Shown here: positions 45,901 to 54,979 of the stretch, in pieces | Layout of the letters: each line of letters opens with the position of its first letter | Position numbering within the stretch: position 1 is the first letter of the stretch | Assembly: GCA_030141605.1 (NCBI GenBank) | Contig: JAQGDQ010000692.1 | Coordinates: 1 to 64,000, forward strand | Direction: 5' to 3' | Length of the DNA stretch: 64,000 nucleotides | Source of the DNA: Tubiluchus corallicola | Lineage: Eukaryota > Priapulida > Priapulimorpha > Priapulimorphida > Tubiluchidae | Position numbers and translations under genes: made by a program | Notes under the pieces: model-generated | The model's input: only the letters and a program-made list of their open reading frames with translations | Database searches by the model: none | What the model was told of the DNA's origin: nothing

Positions 45901-47656
45901 GTCTTACACTCCAACTTTGCAAACCAGTTAACAAAAGAATTTTAATAGTTATATTAATATGACACACAAACAATAGACGGTGTAGAAAGACCTCGCGTAA
46001 TGCAATCACATTTAGCGATTAATCATTTTAAAGTTTAAATAATGACTGCTTAAATTTAACAGTGATGTAGTATTCGTAATACACACTGATATATATATAT
46101 ATCATATAATGAGTTCATGAAACTGTGGGTTTTTTTAAAAATGGCAAGGATCCAGTAGTGTGCACTGTGTAAAGTTCAGTGCCATCTTTTGGTGGACAAG
46201 TGAAGCATAGCATATACTTGTTTTTTATACAGTAAAATGGCGTTTACCTGGCTTCCCGGATGCGTATACGTTATGCGGAATAGATTTATATACTGGTTTC
46301 AAATCTATCCGTTTATCAGCATTATTTTTTTCTGCAGCTATTTCACACCTATTATATGTAGCTATTCTGTAAGAGCGCAGCACATCACGCATATACAGTC
46401 TGGATAACAAGTAAATGCCATTTGCTAATTCATTTCTTTGTTTCTGTCATTGATTCATGGAATTTTCGTCCTCTCTAAATTCATAAACGTGTGTCCTTAT
46501 CGTCACTTAAATCACATCTAAAAAACACTTGGGTTTCAACAAGCACCCCAAATATTATTCTTGAAGTGACCGTAGACTAACTGTTCTTTAAACGTGAATG
46601 TGGGTTGGCTCTTCTCAACTAAAATGTGAACTAGTCACACAGAATGTAAAAACTAGGATGGAACCCCCTTTTAACTACCCATAGATGCGGTGCCCCTTTT
46701 GAAACAATTAGCCATTTTCTAATTATCTGCCTGCTATATCACCAGACTCGAGATATATTACTAAGCAAACTCTGTACTTTGTTAATTCCTCACAATATTA
46801 GAATTTATAATCTGTCAACAAATGAACTCGTTTATCTGCTTCTTCATGATAATCAACACTTAAATACAACTGCTAACATCCAAGTATTTAAACTTGTACA
46901 GAACTTTATATTTCTAACTAAGTGCTTCTAACCATTGTATTAGTTTATAATGTTTATATAATAATATTAATGTCATCTCAACATTATGCTATGTATGTAT
47001 ATATACTGCTAGTAGTCGTATTTACATGCTTCAACTGTTTGTTTATTGTCTGCACTCTTCTAAGTATACGTAAAACATATTGTAATCTTTGTTATTCAAC
47101 AAACCTATATTTAAATTAAACTAACTAAACTCCATTTTACACCGAATTACAAAAAATAATGAAAAATTATCTATTTGCTGCTGTCATTTAGCGACTTATG
47201 GCCTTGTGGATTTAAGCACACATCTGTTAACAGTGATATGGGTACATTCATGTTCATTTATGCACCCCAAGCGCATTATAAAGCATCCGATTTGTTTGAC
47301 TTTGGAATAATTCAAAGTGACATTTGAGTAAAAAGCAGAACTCTTTGAGTTAAGCACGCTCAACAGCACAAATTCCACACAAGCAAAAACTTCTAAAAAG
47401 CTGAATTTACATTAGCCATATACTACTGACTGATCAACTAGGTGTGAAAGGATCCTAACATATTGGAATTATTAATAGTAACTATTAATCCGAGTATTAC
47501 TAGTAAAAGACTAGTAAGTACCTGCTCACAATAAGTAGCCCACTGGAAGGCATTCCTCACACTATTTTCATCATACGTGATTACTGCATTAGTCCGTGAC
47601 GCCTGCAAAATTTCTAGAAAAGTGTAAACATTTTTGAGGATATCTGCCAGTGACAT
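32527..47656 (-). CDS. FANCF: Fanconi anaemia group F-like protein, eight exons
   Basis: Exons on the - strand: 47522-47656, 42612-42752, 41251-41340, 39545-39720, 37972-38029, 36464-36585, 34938-35078 and 32527-32725. Every junction has AG/GT borders and matching phase, giving 353 residues (human FANCF has 374). The N-terminus (ADILKNVYTFLEIL, then SVRNAFQWATYCEQ) parallels the vertebrate start, which has a helix followed by a VRRALQWARYL-type motif. The C-terminal half has the FLKTWLLDYC and LATVASKWHEFY helices, TPQMTWRLKQL, and a final LWKDVRTVISS where vertebrates have an IWTDLLLAL-type end. FANCF is an adaptor of the Fanconi core complex that supports FANCD2/FANCI ubiquitination in interstrand crosslink repair. 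The assignment rests on recalled motif alignment and matching length; a search would settle it. Human FANCF has no introns, so the structure differs. Introns are packed with minisatellites, LINE pieces and the nested MPPE1 gene. Confidence 0.82.
32755..33141 (+). mobile_element. TA-flanked MITE, copy 3, decayed right end
   Basis: Starts AGCCTTTCCACAGTT after TA (32753-32754) and ends near GAAACTGTGAAAAAACAAC, where the GGCT terminus is lost. The internal AAAGGTTAAGTGTACCA pair is intact. It sits in FANCF intron 7, about 30 bp from the last exon. Confidence 0.7.
33371..33581. repeat. Direct duplication of about 105 bp
   Basis: Two adjacent near-identical copies of a segment with GGCTCATCCACTAGCAACYT, GGTGCTGCCATCTACT and AACGAATGCAGAACAAC. 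In FANCF intron 7. Confidence 0.9.
33775..34850 (+). repeat. Dispersed repeat interrupted by a LINE tail, inverted copy at 50780-51430
   Basis: 33775-34250 matches the reverse complement of 50930-51430 (shared: GAAGTTGAGGTGCA, CCAAGCTCATCACTC-like and GATGGCTCTTCCTGAC-like stretches). Its continuation resumes at about 34775-34850, matching 50790-50890. The gap is filled by the LINE 3' fragment at 34318-34775, which therefore inserted into this repeat. Confidence 0.65.
34318..34775 (+). pseudogene. LINE reverse transcriptase C-terminal remnant with 3' UTR
   Basis: The + strand encodes RKFSIKYNGPYIWNSIAPA followed by a KNANSLSIFKKNI-like end and a stop. This matches the conserved LWNxLPxxL...S.xxFKxxL end of non-LTR retrotransposon ORF2. 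It is followed by about 300 bp of AT-rich 3' UTR, a (TATATG)n stretch, AATAAATC and an A-rich end near 34770. Strongly 5'-truncated and not functional. Confidence 0.7.
35277..35490. repeat. Dispersed repeat, copy 2
   Basis: Second copy of the sequence at 6067-6370, same orientation, with two short deletions. In FANCF intron 6. Confidence 0.7.
35515..36443. repeat. Satellite with 117-bp higher-order unit inside a hAT-like end
   Basis: The array is built from short words GTAATCAGTAACGGATTAC and CTTACTAAAAGTAATCAG. From about 35865 the words form 117-bp higher-order repeats, e.g. AAAGCAATCAGTATGAG at 35981, 36098, 36215 and 36332. The right edge reads GTAACGAACCCATCACTG, ending at 36443. Its complement CAGTGATGGGTTCGTTAC looks like a hAT terminus, so the satellite probably expanded inside a hAT-type element. 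It stops 20 bp before FANCF exon 6. Confidence 0.85.
36880..37200. repeat. Dispersed repeat, inverted copy of 21640-22100
   Basis: Contains AGTTTGAAAAAATAATCAGAGC and TAAGTCTTTCAAACG, in parts the complement of 21850-22090. Edges uncertain. In FANCF intron 5. Confidence 0.5.
37347..37905. repeat. Intronic minisatellite, 33-bp unit, about 17 copies
   Basis: Nearly identical units of AATAATTAACAATCATAATC plus ATCCACATTGTAC. One unit near 37540 lacks TTGTA, which splits an otherwise continuous - strand frame (repeat of MWMIMIVNYCT). Such homogeneity implies recent expansion. It lies about 70 bp from FANCF exon 5. Confidence 0.97.
38362..39257. repeat. Intronic minisatellite, about 55-bp unit, about 16 copies
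   Basis: Units contain TTAGAAATTACACAGTT, an A-run with CAATTAAAAATACC, and GAGTCATAAAATCTG. Length varies by one or two bases in the A-run. In FANCF intron 4. Confidence 0.95.
39811..39983. repeat. CT microsatellite
   Basis: About 170 bp of impure (CT)n with TTGCTTT and CCCCCC interruptions, in FANCF intron 3. The long Ser/Leu frames are artefacts. Confidence 0.97.
40400..41225 (+). pseudogene. LINE reverse transcriptase C-terminal fragment with 3' UTR
   Basis: A + strand frame of about 200 codons ends at 41010 and includes RTNNKYGNNSITKQGVQLWN followed by TLPSNLK and FDEFKSKLKTH. This is the conserved carboxy end of non-LTR retrotransposon ORF2 proteins. The 3' UTR is AT-rich and ends in GCAAATAAAGATTATT plus (TA)n near 41215. 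No catalytic core of the reverse transcriptase is present. It inserted in FANCF intron 3, antisense to the gene, about 25 bp from the splice donor of exon 3. Confidence 0.75.
42846..43915. mobile_element. piggyBac-like non-autonomous element flanked by TTAA
   Basis: TTAA at 42842-42845 and 43916-43919 flank inverted ends CTCCTTCAGGA; similarity continues weakly into ATCATT. The 1070-bp interior has no transposase. Its right half contains three direct repeats of about 173 bp (starting near 43400, 43575 and 43750), each with GCATGATTGGATA and the perfect palindrome AGGTCTTATAAGACCT. It sits in FANCF intron 1, between exon 2 and MPPE1. Confidence 0.75.
44449..45555 (-). CDS. MPPE1: Metallophosphoesterase 1 (PGAP5), nested in FANCF intron 1
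   Basis: A single exon of 368 residues from the ATG at 45555. Calcineurin-type metal ligands are all visible: Asp57/His59 in LADPHLLG, Asp99 in GDLFDEG, Asn137/His138 in GNHDIGFHYY, His230 in MQHFPMYR, and His284/His286 in GHTHHG. Hydrophobic segments at about 13-37 and 338-358 give the two-membrane-span layout of MPPE1. DKLRREWQM and VPSFSWRNRNNPAY are family hallmarks. MPPE1 removes an ethanolamine-phosphate side chain from GPI anchors in the early secretory pathway, aiding export of GPI proteins. The gene is intronless, on the same strand as the surrounding gene and entirely within its first intron (42753-47521), so it must use its own promoter. Confidence 0.96.
   Translation of the reverse strand: MRLQKTYVKKLVFRLTFGAFAVFLCNEWFIYYLVLIQCSWPLIETNVSSLDGLILADPHLLGSRRGHWWDKLRREWQMWRSFQTAVVLHRPEVVFVLGDLFDEGQWASAQEFQKTVDRFYSMFYLPKEVPLYVVMGNHDIGFHYYAVNSQLYKRFKKTFATPSVKYVTIKENVFVLINSMAMEGDKCDMCSEAVKLLESLSKVLNCAKNGESLCTGMLNASYSNPVVMQHFPMYRPSDEVCTGPDAASVEEKSENFREKWECLSKEATEKIFSLLKPRAIFTGHTHHGCYVIHPDGTPEWTVPSFSWRNRNNPAYLLVRFTPRNVVVSKCFMPEENTVIWTYIATGTVLFVYLLISVIRAIKIKSRTE
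46232..46425. mobile_element. Short MITE-like inverted-repeat element
   Basis: The left end AAATGGCGTTTACCTGGCTT and the complement of the right end (AAATGGCATTTACTTGTTAT) match, as do sub-terminal GCGTATACG and CATATACAG-like parts. Length is about 190 bp; no convincing duplication. In FANCF intron 1. Confidence 0.55.
46600..47119 (+). pseudogene. LINE reverse transcriptase C-terminal remnant
   Basis: The + strand frame reads SQLKCELVTQNVK, then after an in-frame stop MRCGAPFETISHFLIIC and LLYHQTRDILLSK, ending with a stop near 46929. This resembles the cysteine/histidine segment near the end of LINE ORF2 (CG..ET..HFL..C..Y...R). The stop codon and missing upstream region make it a dead fragment. 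In FANCF intron 1. Confidence 0.65.
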
Positions 47657-48828
47657 ATTTTAGACAGCAGTAACAGCCATAATAAAAATCACTTTCAAGT
47701 CTTTTCCTTGCTTCAGCTGGTTCACATCAAGACATTAATCAGCTTAAACACCGTAAAGATTACGGACACATCACGATTTCAGTTTCAATTTCAAAAATCA
47801 ACGATTTACTCAGCAGGTATTTTCATAATGTCATTACCCATTACGCACTGCGGGCAACAACCGAAACTTTTCTGTACATGCAAGCTCGGTTTGCTCGCAA
47901 AAGATTACCGTACGTGCCGTTACCCATAGAAACCTGGTTTGTTTTAGAAGCTTTGATGATCATCTGAATGTTACTGACTTTTTGCATCGTGTCTTTGGTA
48001 ATTATAATCGCCATTTTTGTTCCTTGGTAATAATTTGCCTGTATTTTATGTTAGTGGTTTATTCAGTATTTGTTCATTTATTAAAATTTTCATTTACACA
48101 TGGCCCAAACTAGTACAAATGATATCGCATATGTTGCGTACTTTGGCAATGGACGTGTTGTTCTTTGTACAATTGAAAAGTGAATGAAATTGTACGGTTT
48201 TCTTGCTGCCATTAAAGCAAGAATGAGAATGGGTCCATATATATGAAAATCTCTAATGTTCACGTGGCATCATTTAAACATATGCACTGATACTATTGTT
48301 TAATTCATTGTGATGGCAGTTTATTCAACATATCACTATTGTTAATAATCGGTTATGAGTAAGAAAAAACGGTTTAGCTTGATTTACATTCCAAAAGTGT
48401 TCTTTCCACGATACAACTTGGAAATATAGTTAGATGTTTCTTGATATGATATTCCTGCTTTACCAATTACAATCTTTATGCAGAGCCCTAGCTGAAGTTG
48501 TGCATCTACCTAGATGTAATTTTCTCGAGCAGAGTTTGGGTTTCTGGGCGTTTTGGAGATTTAAAAAACCAAGAATCGTGAAGATTTTTTTCTTTTTTTA
48601 GAATTTAATGACACTTCTGCAAAATCTTCCTTATATGCAAGGTTATCATTATATGAATGAAATAATTTTGCCCATAGATATATTTTTTCAACTTTTTTCG
48701 TTTCTTGAGTTCCTGATAATTCTTGACTGCAGACGGTGAGATGCTTAACGCAAAACAATACCGTGTTATTTTTTTAATCTAAATTATTGTTGTGAATTGT
48801 TACGAATGAAGATACTTTATGTTATTAG
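47657..48828. other. Divergent region between FANCF and NUDCD3
   Basis: The start of FANCF (-) faces the first recognised NUDCD3 exon (+), so a shared or adjacent promoter is expected here. No core promoter element is clear. A + strand stretch near 47950-48030 encodes NVTDFLHRVFG, faintly like the NUDCD3 N-terminal helix, but it lacks a start codon and a phase-compatible donor and is not annotated as an exon. Confidence 0.45.
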
Positions 48829-51800
48829 TGATTCTACTATGCCTGATACAGAGTGTTACAATGGAGCAGTGCGTAAGAACTATTCTTGGTCTCAGTCAAT
48901 AGCAGATGTCGATGTCCGTATTCCCGTACCTGAATGTGTTAGAAGAGGGGAAGATGTACAGGTGGGTGTACATATGGAAACACGTCTACACGTTTGTATA
49001 TGCATTACGGATCACGCCTTACACATGGAGTCGTACCTTTACCATTAAACTTTCTTATAAATTTGTGAAAATTTTAAATGCTTTGTGACTAGTTCTAGTT
49101 TTAGTTCTTTAATAAAAAACAAAAAAGGGAGTAACTATCTACTGAGAAACTACTTTAGTAGTTCAATGCAGTATTTAACTATTGAGGGCCGAATATGAGT
49201 CCTTCATCGGTGCAAAAATAAAAAAGCTTAAATTCACGAGCGACCTAGGCCAAGTTTTGATTTCTTATGTTAAAGCAAAACCGGACCCAATCTTAAACTG
49301 TCGATCAAAACAATCTGCGCTTTAGAATATTGAAAGGAAACATACTATTTTTTCAAAAATCACTTGCGTGAAATAATTACCACAGAATTCACGTTTGCGC
49401 CACTAGTTCTTCGCTGGTACATGCATTTTGCCATTTGCTACTTAGACGGGCACTAGCACCTACATTTCGGAAATACAATGCACAAAAACAGGTGCTGTAC
49501 CACGCAGTTCAGATGTGTTACTTTGTGATGCACTACACATGTTCAACAATTCATGTGTGAGAACAGCGGTAAATTTAAAATTTGAATTTTTATCTTAAAA
49601 CTTGCCTAATTTTAGCACAACACACTGAATCTGTTACAGTAGCACTGTACTTTAATTTTCGCTTTTGCAAATATGTGCAACACGCTCGTGGAATATTTTT
49701 GTGTTTGAAAATTATGCTAATTTGTGATGTCATCAATAGTTGGGCTTGCCCACTGTTAATTAAGATTTTAATCTATTATTTAATTATCAGAAACGCTTTT
49801 GCAGTATTAATTGTGTTAAAATGTAGATTTTTTTACTGGACTTGAAAATGGGCCAGTATATGAAAAGTGTCTTCTTTTAGAATACATAAATTACAGTTCA
49901 ATTTCCGAGCTCAGTTTTACTTTTCTTTACAATCATTGTTACTGCAGGTTTCTATACAAGCGCAGTCACTAGATGTACATGTGAAACACGACATCAATTT
50001 TGATGACGTTGTTTGCGGGAAACTGTGCTGGAAAATAAACAAGGAAGAATCCATGTGGACTCTACTGCCTGGAGAATGCATTCAAGTTAGTATTTGAAAT
50101 ACCCTCATATCTCCGTTTGCCAGACAAAAGCGGGAAGATGTCGGTCCGAATTGCCAATTGTCCATATTTACTGATACCAAGCTAATATTATACGTGCCGT
50201 GTATAGACTCTTGGTAATGTAGAATCAATCGCCTAATTGTCTCAAAACCGTCTAGAGCTGGCCCTGACATACAAGCTGCATGCGTGTCATTACACGCTGC
50301 TTGATTGCTCTGATGTAAACAATGTGACGACCTGCCAACTAGCGGTCAGCTCGTGAAACAACGGTCTGTGTCCATAGTATGCAGGACTACTAACGGACCA
50401 GATTTTGTCCGATTTTTCCGATATCCGCAAATGCGAGGTCCGGTCAGATATGAGTGTGTTCTGTTTTCTAAATCCTTTTGCCTTTCATTTACTAATAGTT
50501 CAGACCTTTGAATGAAAGAAAAATCCTTATCTGTGAGTGCTGATAGCTCATTATCATTGTCTACACATGAGGCCTGTTTTTGTTTGAATAAATAGCTTTA
50601 CACTCTGTTTAATATTACTTTTGCTATAGGGATTTTAAGACAGTAAAGTACAGATTGTAACATGCACTCTTGGCAAATGCAGTCAAATATGCAGAAATAA
50701 ACAGTATTTTGAATCATTGACTCACTGTCTCCTGCACTTAAATTCTTGTTTCATACACGTGCTTTTAGTATGAAATCTTACCTTATAAGCGTGTGACCAT
50801 ATTTTCGTTGCCTATGTGTGTGCTTCCAAACCAAAACCGTCCACAAGTCAGCATAGTAAAAACTTAGTAAAAACAGCAACGTGTTATGATGGTTCAAAGT
50901 AGAATACACCAAAAAAAATTTCAAATGTCAATTTTTTGTTTTTTATAAAATCTAATTTTATGACCCCAAACCCACTTTTATGGCTAGAAACCAGTAATGC
51001 AATTGTAAAAAAAAATTGTACTTCATCCTCCAATAGTAACTAACGGAAACAGTCATTTTGCTTCGGGTTTTTTTACATTGCCAAGCCCAGATCTTTGTCA
51101 GTAAGAGCCATCTACTAGATTTAAACATAACATTAATGTGTTCTTGCAAAGTCCGAGCAACTGACCTTTTGCACGGTTGTTTAATGTTTTGTAGAAACAT
51201 GACAAAAAACAATGGCTGACTTTAGCAGTGATTTACTCAAGGTTACATTTCTCAGTGCATAGCCTGCACCTCAACTTCAACGTGGATTATCTCAGCTTAG
51301 AAATAACATAGAGCGATGAGCTCGGTATCAAAATGATCCTCATAAAATGGAGATTCGGGATGCGTGAATAACTAGAAAGCTTAATTGCCGACTTATTGAC
51401 GATTTTGCCATGCAAGCGCACATATACGAATTCGTTGAACAAGGTACGAATTCCGAAGTTGCATGAATGGGACATTTATGTTGCAGATAAATTTGGCAAA
51501 GAGCGATGAACGATGGTGGGATGCTTTGTTGGAAGGAGAAGAAAAGATTGACTTAAGTGAAATCGATGCATGCAGGGAAAAGGACACACTTTCAGCAGAA
51601 GAACAAGCAACTGTAGATAAAATGTTGTACGATCATCACCAGAAATTAAGAGGAAAACCTACAACAGAGGAACAGGTGAGTAGTAGGGCTATAACGATAC
51701 ACCTAAGTCACGATACAATACATATTGCGATATTAACCTCACGATAAGATACATATCGCGATACTAACCTCACGATACGATACATATCGCGATACTAACC

Positions 51801-52741
51801 TCACGATACGATACATATCGCGATACTAACCTCACGATAAGATACATATCGCGATACTAACCTCACGATAAGATACGTATCATGCTACACATTGAGTTAA
51901 CGTCTGCAGGTTTTAATAAAAAGAACTAGATTATGTTGTTGATATATTATATGTATATATTAGATTCACCAAGCAATTTTAATTTTGGTAAGTGCTAAAA
52001 TAATTCAGCGAATTGTTTGATTTCTGTTTATGCTCTTGTATTATTTGCATTGTAAGCCACCAGAAATGCAAAACATTTCAATACTTTTTGATTTAAAATA
52101 TGCAGGCACATTTTCTAGTTCACATTTGCTGCAAGCCACTTCAGAAACTTATAAACAGCAACGTAATTAGCCTATGATACATTATTATAACACATTGCCT
52201 TCCTTTGGCTGGTTGCTAGCAGCAGGTCTGTCTGTGTCTGTGGCAAATTTTTTTAACTTTCATACAAGTGGAGGGTTTTCTTGTACTTTAAGTCCTTGTA
52301 CTAAACTCCATCTTCAGGGAATCAATGTACATGTTAGCGCAATCTCTTACAGTTTGGCTTGGTTCTGGTTTCAGTTACAGCAGGCTGTTGCTAATATTAT
52401 ATACAATAAACTCTGTTTTATTCAGTTTAGTGTAGACCCACTAAGTGTAAAACTGCAGTTTCATAACTAGCAGAAATCTTCATTCCAAAAAACTGCAGGT
52501 AATTCCTTGGCCTGAATTTGATGTATGAGCATGGAAAATATTAAATTAGGGATTTATATATTGTTCTTCAAAATTGAAAGCATTACTTAAAGTGTCAGCC
52601 ACTTCATGTTTGTTTCAGAAGCTTCACAATATTATGAAGGAAGCATGGGACAAGGAAGGGTCTCCTTTTAGAGGACAGCCATTTGACCCATCAAAGCTCA
52701 AGTTTAACTTGGGTGGTTCTCTAAACTTGGACACACATTAA
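48829..52741 (+). CDS. NUDCD3: NudC domain-containing protein 3-like, 3' exons
   Basis: Four exons, 48829-48961, 49948-50085, 51487-51675 and 52619-52741, encode 193 residues ending at TAA. Exon one begins with one base completing a split codon, so at least one upstream exon must exist. The fold starts CYNGAVRKNYSWSQ, followed by the CS/p23-like NudC domain (ADVDVRIPVPE, MWTLLPGECIQINLAK, WWDALLEGEEKIDL). The NUDCD3-specific tail follows: DHHQKLRGKPTTEEQK and WDKEGSPFRGQPFDPSK. NUDCD3 works with Hsp90 and stabilises dynein intermediate chain. The vertebrate protein is about 360 residues, so roughly 170 N-terminal residues are missing from this model. They may lie in 47657-48828 or inside the overlapping FANCF introns. 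Introns two and three carry a MITE, a dispersed repeat and a minisatellite. Confidence 0.9.
49263..49870 (+). repeat. Dispersed repeat family (AAAACCGGAC type), longest copy
   Basis: The longest copy of the family also seen at 15868-16215 (+) and 30830-31390 (-). From AAAACCGGACCCAATC through GACGGGCACTAG to TGGACTTGAAAATGGG. In NUDCD3 between its first two recognised exons. Confidence 0.75.
50100..50460 (+). mobile_element. MITE with ACCCTCATATCT ends, related to 11050-11362
   Basis: Left end ACCCTCATATCTCCG; complement of the right end ACACTCATATCTGACC. The interior contains GATGTAAACAATGTGACGAC and CTGCCAACTAGCGGTCAGC, nearly identical to the core of the 6-bp-TSD MITE at 17052-17511. It begins 15 bp after a NUDCD3 splice donor. 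Confidence 0.7.
50780..51430 (-). repeat. Dispersed repeat, inverted copy of 33775-34850
   Basis: Uninterrupted counterpart of the repeat split by a LINE at 33775-34850. It ends about 55 bp before the third NUDCD3 exon. A short related piece also occurs near 32290-32330. Confidence 0.65.
51709..51885. repeat. Intronic minisatellite, 31-bp unit, about six copies
   Basis: Units of CACGATAAGATACATATCGC plus GATACTAACCT. The left edge GGGCTATAACGATACACC, 20 bp after the splice donor, resembles transposon termini, so the array may have grown from a mobile element end. Confidence 0.9.
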
Positions 52742-54979
52742 TGCTACTAATGTTATTATTTTTCCAAGCACAAAGCAGTTTTTTTAAAGCGTGAATATAT
52801 ACCTCTTGCACTTTTCTATCTGTTTACATAGTTATAAAAATATTGAAACAATCAAAGTGCATTTTAAACAAAATTGATATTATTTTTGATACCTTTGATG
52901 CACTTATTAGTATCATTTTTGTCCTTGAAGTTGAAAGTTACTGACAATTTTGGTTGCTGTACATTATCAGTTTTTCATTTTACTCTTAAAATACTGAATA
53001 CTTCTCACAAGGTCGAAAAACTTTGTGTCTTACCAGCCTGCCTAACTTCGGGTATCACCGGATTATATCGACAGATTGAACATTCACTCCTCAAAACAGT
53101 GATCCGACTATTTGGCAAACTTCAGCAGGCATAGATTTGACCTGCTTATGACGTATTTAATGAAGGACTAGACGCTTACGTGAACTGTATATGACCTTTT
53201 TAAAAAAGTATGAATAGTCGTACGTAACAACTGGCAATCCTTGAGAAGACTCTGTCACAATATGGAGTGCAAAAAATATCAGATAAAGTGAATTTAAAAG
53301 TTAAAACAAGAATTTTTTATTAAAAATCAAACAGTGCTCGAATACAAAATTAAAATTTTAAGTCTTAACAGCTCAAACATTCACATACTAACATCGATAG
53401 GAGTAATACTTGAATACTAATTAAATCACTAATTAAATAACTAAGTATCTCAGGAATTTAATAATCAATACATTCCAGGAACAAAGAATAACACCACAAT
53501 ACTGGCAATAGTATCATTAATAAATGGCAGTGATAATTTCGCTTCACACTAACAGATGCCCTCATTATGAACACAAAAATTGGCCGGTCTCTGTCAGATC
53601 ACGGCAAGGTCCGCTAGACCTAGCAATATTGCAGTTGAAACTCCTAGGAGTGCATTACATATCTCGCAATTGGCATCCAGAATGAGGGGGGCACTAGATG
53701 CTAGCCATCCAGTGAGAGAGGGGCACTAGATGCCAGCCATCCAGTGTGAGAGGTACTAGACTCCAGCCATCCAGTATAAGGGGGGCACTAAATGCCAGGT
53801 CTCATGATTGGCATCTAATGTGAGAGGGGTACTAGACACCGAGCTTCCAGTGTGAAGGGGCACTAGACACCGAGCTTCCAGTGTGAGGGGACACTAGACA
53901 CCGAGCTTCCAGTGTGAGGGGGCACTAGACACCGAGCTTCCAGCGTGAGGGGGCACTAGACACCGAGCTTCCAGTGTGAGGGGGCACTAGACACTGAGCT
54001 TCCAGTGTGAGGGGGCACTAGACACCGAGCTTCCAGTGTGAGGGGGCACTAGATACCGAGCTTTCAGTGTGAGGGGACACTAGACACCGAGCTTCCAGTG
54101 TGAGGGGGCAATAGACACCGAGCTTCCAGTGTGAGGGGGCACTAGACACCGAGCTTTCAGTGTGAGGGGGCACTAGATACCGAGCTTTCAGTGTGAGGGG
54201 GCACTAGACACCGAGCTTCCAGTGTGAGGGGGCACTAGATACCGAGCTTCCAGTGTGAGGGGGCACTAGACACCGAGCTTCCAGTGTGAGGGGGCACTAG
54301 ATACCGAGCTTCCAGTGTGAGAGGTACTAGACTCCAGCCATCCAGTATAAGGGGGGCACTAAATGCCAGGTCTCATGATTGGCATCTAATGTGAGAGGGG
54401 TACTAGACACCGAGCTTCCAGTGTGAGGGGGCACTAGACACCGAGCTTCCAGTGTGAGGGGGCACTAGACACCGAGCTTCCAGCGTGATGGGGCACTAGA
54501 TACCGAGCTTTCAGTGTGAGGGGGCACTAGACGCGAGGCTTCCTGTTGCCTAAAGAGTTACAGTTACTGCCATTGTATACAATTATTATAAGATAATACT
54601 CAACACCCCGTTTTTTCTATCTCATGTAATAATTATGTGACTAGTCTAATTTCTCTGACACTGATGCCGCACATGAAGGATGCAATGCAAGGTTTGTCAG
54701 AGAAAGACTAAATTATACATATATATACCTAAAGCTAAAAATTAATACACTAAACTATTGAGTATGCTCTATTATGCAGTTTGACAAATATAATCTCAAG
54801 TCTCATTTAAAACAACTAATTAGATAAATTCTAATAACATAATTAATATCAAACTAATTTTAAAACTGAACTAACTTAGCAACGAAGACAGATATATTAA
54901 TAACGCTATAAACATAAAGAGTAAAACTTCTACTTTCCTGTATTACTTGGAAATGGACTAGAACTGACCGTGTTTCAAA
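52742..54979. other. Convergent intergenic region between NUDCD3 and the vanin homologue
   Basis: Contains the 31-bp G-rich minisatellite at 53690-54540. The flanking parts, 52742-53690 and 54540-54979, are AT-rich without a recognisable gene. Confidence 0.65.
53690..54540. repeat. G-rich minisatellite, 31-bp unit, about 27 copies
   Basis: Core unit GTGTGAGGGGGCACTAGACA plus CCGAGCTTCCA. The left edge and a block at about 54320-54410 carry a different variant (CACTAGATGCCAGCCATCCA and ATGCCAGGTCTCATGATTGG). That variant block recurs within the array, a sign of block duplication. The G-run strand stands out from the AT-rich surroundings. Confidence 0.95.

Noticed and set aside
47950-48050. 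Candidate N-terminal exon of NUDCD3 (NVTDFLHRVFG)
   Set aside because: Only about seven matching residues, no in-frame start codon, and the nearby donors do not fit the phase needed at 48829.
48561-48758. Lys/Glu-rich frame on the - strand near NUDCD3
   Set aside because: No splice context, no recognised family, and it is antisense to the gene where N-terminal exons are expected.
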